From positions 1 through 52,589 of the forward strand of contig CAZRHT010000011.1 of NCBI GenBank assembly GCA_964599895.1: 52,589 nucleotides of DNA. The letters are read 5' to 3'. The stretch's first letter is position 1. Every line of letters starts with the position of its first letter. A program made the position numbers and the translations under genes. Source of the stretch: UM-FILTER-49-7 sp964599895 (GTDB lineage Bacteria > Acidobacteriota > Holophagae > Thermotomaculales > Thermotomaculaceae). The notes beneath the pieces are model-generated. The model searched no databases, was not told the origin of the DNA, and saw only the letters and a list, made by a program, of their open reading frames with translations. Below are positions 24,361-30,963 of this stretch, one piece after another.

Positions 24361-25638
24361 CTACAGCATGAATATGGGCGTGGAATCAGACTTCAGCTCC
24401 TCAAAAATCATCTGGACGGAATTGATACAGCCACATTGCGGACAACGTTCTGTCCACTCATTGAGTTGCGCTTCGCAATTGTTGCAGTGGAAGCGGAAAT
24501 CCAGCAGATGAGCCTGTTCAACAAGTTGGTCGAGGTAGTGGACAGCCGTGTTATGTTCCCCCTTGCGATGATAAATCCGAGCCAGGTAGTAGGTAAGGGC
24601 CGGGATGTATGCTACTTCCCCTTCGAGATTTTCAAAAATCTCCCTTGCCTTTTCCATCATTTCCAGCCGATAATAGAGTTTCCCCAGGTAAAATCTTGCC
24701 AGGACATGGTGATTTTCATTGAGAACAACATTCCCCAGCTCTTCCACTGCGGCTTCCGGATTTCCCTGCTCCAGGAGGGCATCTTCAATCATCTTCAAGA
24801 AAACAACAATATGAGTGCGTGAAAATCCCTGCCTCATTACTTCGAGCATTTCTTTGATTTTGCCCCTCTTGCGCAGCAGCTGTCCATAACGAACGTAGGC
24901 AGGTGCGAAATCCGGGAAATCGGAGATCAGCTCTTTCAGGATATGTTCAGATTCCCTTGTTTTTCCAAGTTCGTAGCGTATTTCAGCGCCTTCCTTTTCC
25001 GGGAAAGTTTCGGAATCTTCCTTTCTCCCCTTCCAGTAGACTTTGACCGCACGAACCCAGTCTCCTGATTGTTCCAGATAATTCAACAGAGCCCGATACG
25101 CCGTTGTCCGGGATTCCTTCCGGATTTTTTGCACCAGTTTCAACAGTTCACGATGATCCGATTCCAGGTTCGATTCCGGCAGCACGTCCAGCAATTTAAG
25201 GAAGGCCTGAACCGTTGCTTTCTTATGAAATGCCTTCCGGAAAACGACTGTGGCATCTTCAAACTGCCCCAGCCGCTTGTGAATGACGCCCATGGTCATA
25301 AGAATGTCATAATTATTCCCGGATTTACGGTACGCTTTCTGGATCTCTTCAAATGCCTCTTCGTAGCTGTTCGCATACAGGTGGTTCAGTGCGAGGATAA
25401 AGTGACGACTGGAACGCCAGGTAAGGTTGGTGCCCAGGCGAATTGAACGATACATTAGGAACGCACCAAGAGTTCCGGCAAAAAATATGAGAATCAGGAC
25501 CCGATCAAGGTTCAATTCCAGGCCGGCAGGCAGCTGAAACGAAGTTTTCAAGAGCTCTTCGTTCATGTAAATTGCCGCGCTGATGAAAATCAGAATCAAC
25601 ACAACGAGTGAGATCAGGACAATGGTACGGAATTTCAT
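24361..25638 (-). CDS. LapA-LapB-like fusion (LPS assembly regulator with TPRs and rubredoxin-like zinc knuckle)
   Basis: 425 residues. Residues 1-75 contain two membrane helices (about 5-24 and 45-66) with the layout of LapA/YciS (DUF1049). Residues 80-375 are TPR repeats (YEEAFEEIQKAYRKSGNNYD, AEEL-type helices), and the end holds a rubredoxin-like knuckle with C385, C388, C399 and C402, exactly as in LapB/YciM. LapB has one helix and controls LpxC degradation by FtsH, so tuning LPS output. In E. coli LapA and LapB are neighbouring genes; here both parts seem joined. A LapB with a two-helix anchor is the alternative. It lies between rlmH and yebC. Homology is by eye. Confidence 0.7.
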   Translation of the reverse strand: MKFRTIVLISLVVLILIFISAAIYMNEELLKTSFQLPAGLELNLDRVLILIFFAGTLGAFLMYRSIRLGTNLTWRSSRHFILALNHLYANSYEEAFEEIQKAYRKSGNNYDILMTMGVIHKRLGQFEDATVVFRKAFHKKATVQAFLKLLDVLPESNLESDHRELLKLVQKIRKESRTTAYRALLNYLEQSGDWVRAVKVYWKGRKEDSETFPEKEGAEIRYELGKTRESEHILKELISDFPDFAPAYVRYGQLLRKRGKIKEMLEVMRQGFSRTHIVVFLKMIEDALLEQGNPEAAVEELGNVVLNENHHVLARFYLGKLYYRLEMMEKAREIFENLEGEVAYIPALTYYLARIYHRKGEHNTAVHYLDQLVEQAHLLDFRFHCNNCEAQLNEWTERCPQCGCINSVQMIFEELKSDSTPIFML

Positions 25639-25641
25639 GGT

Positions 25642-26103
25642 TTACCTCTGGTACCGGATGTTCCGGATGATAGTAAAAGCCCGATACAGCTGTTCCAGCA
25701 ACAGGCATCGTGCCCACTCGTGGGTTAGAGTCATGGGAGAAAGCGAAATGGATTCAAATCCTTTTTCCCGAATTTCCGTCCCGAAACCGTTTTCTCCTCC
25801 AACCATGAACAACGGATCATGACTGCCGTAGGTCAGCTTCTTTTCAATGAAATTTGCGAACTCACGGGATGTCATCCGTTTCCCCCTTTCATCCACCAGA
25901 ATGGGGTCGTCCCCTGTGGATAGATGATTCAAAAAACCGGTAGTTTCTGCTGCAGTACGGCGAACTGTGTCTGTTTCCCTACTCTCCCTCAGGACCACGC
26001 GCTCCACGCGATTAAACCGATTCACCCGGTTCAGGTAATCATCTTCCAGATCCTTCAGGTGACGGTTCCGTGTTTTTCCCGGCCAGATCGTGCTAATCTT
26101 CAT
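25642..26103 (-). CDS. rlmH: 23S rRNA pseudouridine-1915 N3-methyltransferase RlmH
   Basis: 153 residues, usual size of this SPOUT methyltransferase. The SAM-binding knot is marked by FMVGGENGFG and the conserved C-terminal block SLSPMTLTHEWARCLLLEQL followed by YRAFTI. It methylates helix 69 of the 50S subunit in finished ribosomes. Its start overlaps the end of rsfS by 11 bases, and the order rsfS-rlmH is conserved in many bacteria. Confidence 0.96.
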   Translation of the reverse strand: MKISTIWPGKTRNRHLKDLEDDYLNRVNRFNRVERVVLRESRETDTVRRTAAETTGFLNHLSTGDDPILVDERGKRMTSREFANFIEKKLTYGSHDPLFMVGGENGFGTEIREKGFESISLSPMTLTHEWARCLLLEQLYRAFTIIRNIRYQR

Positions 26104-26431
26104 TTCGCCGGATCAACTTCTCGGCATCTGCCCACAGACTTTCCAGATTGTAAGTTGCCCGCTTCTCCTCGGTGAAAATATGGACAATAATATCTCCAAA
26201 ATCAATTAAAATCCAGTCTGCCAGGTCGTATCCTTCCACACTAAGCGGTTTTTGCCCGGCATTTTTCAGTATTTCATCGGCGATTGCCTGGTTTTGTGGT
26301 ACCGATGATCCACTGGTGATGAAGAAAAAATCTGCAATTGTTGTAAGTTCAGTCACTTTCAGGACTGAAATATTCTCGGCCTTCTTTTCCTCTGCTGCCT
26401 GGATAATGTTATCCAACAATCCCATGTTCAC
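26093..26431 (-). CDS. rsfS: Ribosomal silencing factor RsfS
   Basis: 112 residues, usual length. Conserved segments are KAENISVLKV, TTIADFFFITSGSS and the late WILIDFGDIIVHIF block. It binds L14 and keeps ribosomal subunits apart when nutrients are scarce. Its start overlaps nadD by four bases and its end overlaps rlmH, indicating translational coupling in the nadD-rsfS-rlmH set. Confidence 0.96.
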   Translation of the reverse strand: MNMGLLDNIIQAAEEKKAENISVLKVTELTTIADFFFITSGSSVPQNQAIADEILKNAGQKPLSVEGYDLADWILIDFGDIIVHIFTEEKRATYNLESLWADAEKLIRRNED

Positions 26432-27054
26432 CCCTTCCTGTATATATCATGTGTTTCTATGTAATCAAGTACATCCGAATCAATCATACCAGATGGTGAT
26501 TCTCCGTTCAAAATCATTTTGCGAATTTCGCTGGAAGAAATTGGATAATCCGGAACTCTCAGCAGTGTGGCCCCTGAAAAATTGGCTTCCATTCGTTCTG
26601 ATAATGTTATTTTTCTTCCGGTTGCGTTGAAAATTCGATTCAAAACGGCTTCGTCTACATCCAATCCCGCCCGTGTTGTGAAGACAATGGAAAAGGTCTG
26701 AAGGAGCTGTTCCCAATCTTTCCATTCAAAGAGCTGATTCAGGTTGTCCATCCCAGCGATGAAGAAGAAGGGTCCTTTCTCTGATTTTTTCAGGCGATTC
26801 AACAGATCGATTGTGTAGCATGGACCAGCATTGCCGTTGTCCATATCCGAGACACTCAATCCCGCGATTCCCTTTACGGCCAGTCGTGTCATCTCGATGC
26901 GGTGGCAAAACGAAGAGATCTTCTTTCCAAGGGGATGGGTGGCAGCAGGAACAAAACAGACAGAATCGACGGCATCAAAGCCGGCAATAAACCGAGCAAT
27001 CTCCACATGTCCATTGTGAATGGGATCAAAGCTTCCGCCGTAGTAGCCGATCAT
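26428..27054 (-). CDS. nadD: Nicotinate-nucleotide adenylyltransferase NadD
   Basis: 208 residues with the nucleotidyltransferase motif GGSFDPIHNGHV at the start and the late ISSSEIR motif. It adenylates nicotinate mononucleotide in NAD synthesis. The ATG follows directly on the obgE stop and the end overlaps rsfS by four bases, the common obgE-nadD-rsfS order. Confidence 0.96.
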   Translation of the reverse strand: MIGYYGGSFDPIHNGHVEIARFIAGFDAVDSVCFVPAATHPLGKKISSFCHRIEMTRLAVKGIAGLSVSDMDNGNAGPCYTIDLLNRLKKSEKGPFFFIAGMDNLNQLFEWKDWEQLLQTFSIVFTTRAGLDVDEAVLNRIFNATGRKITLSERMEANFSGATLLRVPDYPISSSEIRKMILNGESPSGMIDSDVLDYIETHDIYRKG

Positions 27055-28128
27055 CTATACCTCGTTCAGAAAATCGTTCTTCAAGCTTGGCTCTTCCTCC
27101 GGCTGGATCAACTCTCTCGTTGTGGGAGCCGGCCGCGAGGACTCAACCATATGTCCCAGTTCCGGTACCAATTTTTCAAGCCCCTCTCCAGTCACAGCTG
27201 AAATTCGGAAAAGCGGGATCTGGTTTTCCAGGCAGAATTGACTGATTTCTTCCAGTCCGTCCTGGGAACCAAGGCTGTCCATCTTGTTTACCGCGACGGC
27301 AAAATGGCGATTCAGCATGTCGGGATTGAACTTTTTCACCTCTTCCCGAATAGTCTGGAATTCCTCGACCAGTGAGCCGTGTGGCGTTGCCCCGTCCAGT
27401 AGATGGAGGAGAATGCGGGTTCGTTCAATATGGCGAAGAAATTTGATCCCAAGCCCCCGACCTTCAGCGGCCCCTTCAATCAGGCCGGGAATGTCCGCAA
27501 CGAGAAAAGACTTGAAATCATCGTAAGAAACGACACCCAGGTTGGGGTGAAGTGTCGTGAATTCATACTCATCTACTTTTGGCCTGGCGCTGGAAATGCG
27601 GGAAATAAGTGTTGATTTCCCGGCGTTTGGATAGCCAACCAGGGCCACATCCGCGATCAGTTTCAGTTCCAGCCGGATGGCAATGGGTTCAACCAGATGG
27701 CCATTTTCAGAATACCGGGGAGCCCGGTTGGTTGCGGAGGAGAACCGTGCGTTTCCCTTTCCCCCTCTCCCGCCTTTCTGAATCACGACCTGCTGGCCAT
27801 CTTCAAGGATTTCGGCCAGTAGTTCTGCAGTCTCCGCGTCTCGCACAATTGTGCCAATGGGGACCTTGACGACACAGGGGAGGCCGTTTCGACCGTGCAT
27901 GTCCTTCCCTTTGCCGTGTTCACCTCTTTCCCCACGATAGTGCTGGCGCTGGCGCAACCGGGTCAGGCTGTTCATGCCGGCATGGCCTTCAAAAATCACG
28001 TCTCCGCCGTCTCCACCGTCTCCGCCATCAGGACCGCCCTTTGGGACATACTTCTCCCGTCGGAAACTCATGCAACCGTTTCCGCCGCTGCCCGCCTGGA
28101 TAACCATTTTCATTTCATCTACAAACAT
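27055..28128 (-). CDS. obgE: Obg-family GTPase (ribosome assembly, stress)
   Basis: 357 residues from ATG 28128 (MFVDEMKMV), behind AGGCGG; the frame also allows 28149, but that would begin inside the upstream hairpin. The glycine-rich Obg fold (KGGPDGGDGGDGGDV, GGRGGKGNARF) fills 1-155 and the G domain the rest, with GYPNAGKST (G1), TTLHPN (G2), DIPGLIEGA (G3), NKMD (G4) and ISA (G5). It assists 50S assembly and responds to ppGpp. The position behind rplU and rpmA is conserved in bacteria. Confidence 0.97.
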   Translation of the reverse strand: MFVDEMKMVIQAGSGGNGCMSFRREKYVPKGGPDGGDGGDGGDVIFEGHAGMNSLTRLRQRQHYRGERGEHGKGKDMHGRNGLPCVVKVPIGTIVRDAETAELLAEILEDGQQVVIQKGGRGGKGNARFSSATNRAPRYSENGHLVEPIAIRLELKLIADVALVGYPNAGKSTLISRISSARPKVDEYEFTTLHPNLGVVSYDDFKSFLVADIPGLIEGAAEGRGLGIKFLRHIERTRILLHLLDGATPHGSLVEEFQTIREEVKKFNPDMLNRHFAVAVNKMDSLGSQDGLEEISQFCLENQIPLFRISAVTGEGLEKLVPELGHMVESSRPAPTTRELIQPEEEPSLKNDFLNEV

Positions 28129-28150
28129 AAAAACCGCCTGAAACAACAAA

Positions 28151-28169
28151 GGGGGGCACTAGGCCCCCC
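28151..28169 (-). terminator. Hairpin between rpmA and obgE (terminator or attenuator)
   Basis: A seven-pair G/C stem, GGGGGGC / GCCCCCC, with loop ACTAG. On the minus strand it is followed by TTTGTTGTTT. It may lower obgE relative to the ribosomal protein genes. Confidence 0.6.
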
Positions 28170-28189
28170 AATAGGTCAAGAAAACAGAA

Positions 28190-28450
28190 TTAGTGAAGCG
28201 CTTCTGTTATGGTTACAAATTTGCCGAGGCGGCCCCGGTCACGGAACCGGACAACGCCGGTAGACAATGCAAACAACGTGTCATCTTTGCCACGGCCAAC
28301 GTTTTCACCCGGTTTAAAATGGGTACCACGCTGGCGAACGATAATGGTCCCGGCATTGATAAGCTGGCCGTCCTGACGTTTTACGCCAAGGCGCTGAGCG
28401 TTACTGTCTCTGCCGTTTCGGGAACTTCCCTGTCCTTTCTTATGAGCCAT
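28190..28450 (-). CDS. rpmA: 50S ribosomal protein L27
   Basis: 86 residues. MAHKKGQGSSRNGRDSNAQR and the later RQRGTHFKPG and GRGKDDTLFA match bL27. The start is mature-like (no Firmicute-type N-terminal extension needing cleavage). It contributes its N-terminal tail to the peptidyl transferase centre. Three bases separate it from rplU. Confidence 0.98.
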   Translation of the reverse strand: MAHKKGQGSSRNGRDSNAQRLGVKRQDGQLINAGTIIVRQRGTHFKPGENVGRGKDDTLFALSTGVVRFRDRGRLGKFVTITEALH

Positions 28451-28453
28451 TCC

Positions 28454-28765
28454 TTACCCCTTGATTCCTTCAATTTTCAAAACAGTCAGCAATTGGCGAT
28501 GACCTTTCATCCGCTTATACTGTTTCCGTCTTTTCTTCTTGAACACGAGAACCTTTTTGCCTTTCTTATGTTCCAGGACTTTGGCTGTAACGTTGGCACC
28601 GTCCACGTACGGGGTACCGACTTCTACACTGTCGTCCTTTCCCAGCAGCCTTACCTTTTCCAAATCAATGGTGCTGCCTTCATCCGCCAGCAACCGGTCA
28701 ACGATGAGAATCTGGCCTTCGATTACCTTATGCTGCTTGCCCTGGGTTTCCACTATTGCGTACAT
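28454..28765 (-). CDS. rplU: 50S ribosomal protein L21
   Basis: 103 residues, usual bL21 length, with MYAIVETQGKQHKV at the start and KKKRRKQYKRMKGHRQ near the end. First gene of the ribosomal/housekeeping operon, behind its own promoter and a GGGAGG ribosome site. It binds 23S rRNA in the large subunit. Confidence 0.98.
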   Translation of the reverse strand: MYAIVETQGKQHKVIEGQILIVDRLLADEGSTIDLEKVRLLGKDDSVEVGTPYVDGANVTAKVLEHKKGKKVLVFKKKRRKQYKRMKGHRQLLTVLKIEGIKG

Positions 28766-28806
28766 GTTCCAAAATCCTCCCTCGAAATCTCGTCACACAG
28801 CGGTTG

Positions 28807-28836
28807 ACTGTATCACAGTAATTGTCCCGGCGTCAA
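28807..28836 (-). promoter_or_regulatory. Promoter of the rplU operon
   Basis: Minus strand: TTGACG (28836-28831), 18 bases, TACAGT (28812-28807) preceded by TGA (extended -10). The leader to rplU is about 35 bases. Confidence 0.6.
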
Positions 28837-28854
28837 GAAAACCTGAACCAAAGA

Positions 28855-28886
28855 CAAAAAAAGCCCCACTCTTCAGGAGCGTTGCA
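28855..28886 (-). terminator. Terminator of tRNA-fMet
   Basis: Minus strand: GC-AA-CGCTC, loop CTGAA, GAGTG-GG-GC, then seven T. It lies just past the tRNA 3' end and before the rplU promoter. Confidence 0.7.
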
Positions 28887-28895
28887 GTTGAAAAT

Positions 28896-28972
28896 TGGTA
28901 GCGGGGGTGGGATTTGAACCCACGGCCTCCGGGTTATGAGCCCGACGAGCTACCTGACTGCTCTACCCCGCG
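28896..28972 (-). tRNA. Initiator tRNA-fMet (CAT)
   Basis: 77 bases with encoded CCA. The acceptor stem CGCGGGG / CCCCGCT leaves position 1-72 unpaired (C-U), three G-C pairs flank the CAT anticodon loop (GGG-CTCATAA-CCC), and pair 11-24 is A-U; all are initiator marks. The T arm GTGGG-TTCAAAT-CCCAC is normal. Most initiators have C1-A72; here base 72 is U, which still keeps the mismatch needed for formylation. Confidence 0.96.
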
Positions 28973-28985
28973 TCACCGGATACCT

Positions 28986-29013
28986 ATTATAGCCGTCTTC
29001 TCTCTACTGTCAA
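28986..29013 (-). promoter_or_regulatory. Consensus promoter of tRNA-fMet
   Basis: Minus strand: perfect TTGACA (29013-29008), 16 bases, perfect TATAAT (28991-28986). Transcription would begin about seven bases ahead of the tRNA 5' end. Confidence 0.9.
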
Positions 29014-29025
29014 GAGGAAAACTCA

Positions 29026-29070
29026 AGATGAATAAAAGGCGAAGGATGAAGGGTGATAGATGTTAAGTTG
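29026..29070 (+). repeat. Dispersed intergenic repeat, GAAGGGTGATG type
   Basis: Contains AAGGATGAAGGGTGATAGATG followed by TTAAGTTG (core GAAGGGTGATAGATG), matching copies near 41089, 48828 and 49930. Confidence 0.45.
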
Positions 29071-29121
29071 AAATGGGTAAATTCCTTGCCCTGATTCAGT
29101 CTTGTAAGTACTCTCCAGTCT

Positions 29122-29150
29122 TTGACAATAGTAGCGGTTCGTGATAGTTA
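29122..29150 (+). promoter_or_regulatory. Possible promoter of the PLD-family gene
   Basis: Perfect TTGACA (29122-29127), 17 bases, weak -10 TAGTTA preceded by TGA. The gene starts at 29184 behind CCGGAGGAAG. Confidence 0.35.
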
Positions 29151-29183
29151 TTGTGATATGAAAAAACAAATCCGGAGGAAGAT

Positions 29184-30342
29184 ATGAAGTTTGCCAGCTT
29201 GCTGAAAAGGGNNNNNNNNNNNNNNNNNNNNNNNNNNNNNNNNNNNNNNNNNNNNNNNNNNNNNNNNNNNNNNNNNNNNNNNNNNNNNNNNNNNNNNNNN
29301 NNNNNNNNNNNTGAAGATGATCAATGGTGCTGAAAAAACATTGGATTTTGGGGAATTCTATCTCAGCGGCGGGGATAAGATGCCGCTCAAAAGAGTCGTT
29401 AATGCTGTTTTGAAGGCAAAAGAAAGAGGTGTGTCCATTCGCATTCTCGCAGACAAGAAAATGGAAAGGAATTCCGTTGACCTCATTGCCCGGTTTCGCA
29501 AGGCGAAAATCCCCGTGAGGATTCTTGACTGGAGCAAGTTTGCCGGAGGTGTGCTCCATGCCAAGTATTTTGTGGTGGATGGAAGGGCCGGATATGTCGG
29601 GAGCCAGAACTTTGACTGGCGGTCCCTGAAACACATTCACGAAACCGGAGTGAAGGTAACAGACCCGGCGGTGGTCAAGGGGATGTCAGAGATATTCAAT
29701 GGGGACTGGAAGTTTGCCGGTGGAGATACGAATGCTTATAGGGAGCTGAAGAAACTGAAAAAGATTCATTTTTCTCCAGATATCCAGCTGGTGGCAAGTC
29801 CGGCAATTGCCAATCCACCCGGAGTTCAGCCGGCATTGCCTGTCTTGCTGAAACTGATCAACGGCGCGAAGAAGAAAATTACGATCCAGCTGCTCAACTA
29901 TTCAACCTACCGGTATCATTCCAAAATACGGTTTCTTGATATTGACAACGCCCTTCGTGCCGCTGCTGCAAGAGGTGTTCAAATCCGCATGATGGTGTCG
30001 GACTGGAATAAACGGAAACCGGCGGTTGCCGATATAAAATCCCTGGCCAGTGTCCCCGGGATTACCATTAAGTTTGTAACGATTTCGCCATCAAAAGAAG
30101 GATTCATCCCCTACGCACGGGTGATCCACTCCAAGGTAATGCGGGTGGATGATGATGTCTGCTGGGTGGGCACCAGCAACTGGGCTTATGACTATTTTTA
30201 CGCATCTAGAAATCTGGAGCTGGTGATTCGGGACAAGTCAGTGGCAGAAAGGTTGGACCAGCTATTTTCCAACCTCTGGAAAAGTCCGTATGGAGTGAAA
30301 GTTAACCTAAAAGCCGACTACACGCCTCCCCGCATCCACTGA
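29184..30342 (+). CDS. Phospholipase D-family protein, interrupted by an assembly gap
   Basis: ATG 29184 follows GGAGGAAGAT and begins MKFASLLKR, then 100 N remove an unknown part of the N-terminus (perhaps a signal peptide). After the gap the frame runs on to 30342 with two HKD motifs: HAKYFVVDGRAGYVGSQNFD and HSKVMRVDDDVCWVGTSNW, so both halves of the PLD active site are present. Such proteins hydrolyse or exchange phosphodiester head groups (cardiolipin synthase-like, nuclease or phospholipase). The frames on the two sides do not match at a 100-base gap, so its true length is different. It is followed by an FMN reductase gene 28 bases away. Confidence 0.8.
29212..29311. other. Assembly gap (100 N)
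   Basis: Exactly 100 undetermined bases, a placeholder for a gap of unknown size joined by scaffolding. It falls inside the PLD-family gene. Confidence 0.99.
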
Positions 30343-30370
30343 AGTCGGCCAGTACCGGAATAAGGAGAAA

Positions 30371-30955
30371 ATGATGAATCACGAAATACATCTTCTGGCT
30401 TTCAGTGGAAGCACAAGGGTGGACTCATTCAATCGCATGCTGCTTTCCAGTGCGATTCAGGGGGCGTCGGAGCGTGGTGCCCGTGTCACGGAAATCCATT
30501 TGAATTATTTCCCCATGCCCCTTTACGATGGTGATCTGGAGACGAAGGAGGGGATTCCGGAAGCGGCAATCCGTCTGAAGGCCCTGTTTGCCGAGGCAGA
30601 CGGTTTTCTGATTGCCTCACCGGAGTACAACGGTTTTTTTTCCGCTGTGTTAAAGAATACACTGGACTGGTTGTCCCGGCCCGTTACAATAGAGAATCCA
30701 CCTGTTCCATTCAAGGGTAAGGCCGCGGCCATCATGTCAGCATCCCCAGGTGCTCTGGGAGGCATTCGGGGCCTGCAACACCTGAGGACGCTGTTATCCA
30801 ACCTTCAGGTAATGGTGATTCCGCAACAGGTGGCAATTCCAAATGCCCACAAGGTTTTTTCCCCCGAAGGAAAACTGACAGACAGCCGTCTTGCCGGAAA
30901 AGCGAAGCAACTTGGCGTTTTCTTGACAGAATTTGCCGAAAAACTTCAGAAATAG
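30371..30955 (+). CDS. NAD(P)H-dependent FMN reductase (flavodoxin-like)
   Basis: 194 residues with the flavodoxin-like fold of the NADPH-dependent FMN reductase family. FSGSTRVDSFNRMLL is the phosphate-binding loop, IASPEYNGFFSAVLKNTLDW the second FMN loop, and ASPGALGGIRGLQHLR the third. It reduces FMN, quinones or azo compounds with NAD(P)H in the cytoplasm. Nine bases separate it from the NifS-SelD gene, so co-transcription is likely. A link to selenium chemistry is possible but not shown. Confidence 0.92.
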   Translation: MMNHEIHLLAFSGSTRVDSFNRMLLSSAIQGASERGARVTEIHLNYFPMPLYDGDLETKEGIPEAAIRLKALFAEADGFLIASPEYNGFFSAVLKNTLDWLSRPVTIENPPVPFKGKAAAIMSASPGALGGIRGLQHLRTLLSNLQVMVIPQQVAIPNAHKVFSPEGKLTDSRLAGKAKQLGVFLTEFAEKLQK

Positions 30956-30963
30956 GCAGGCCC

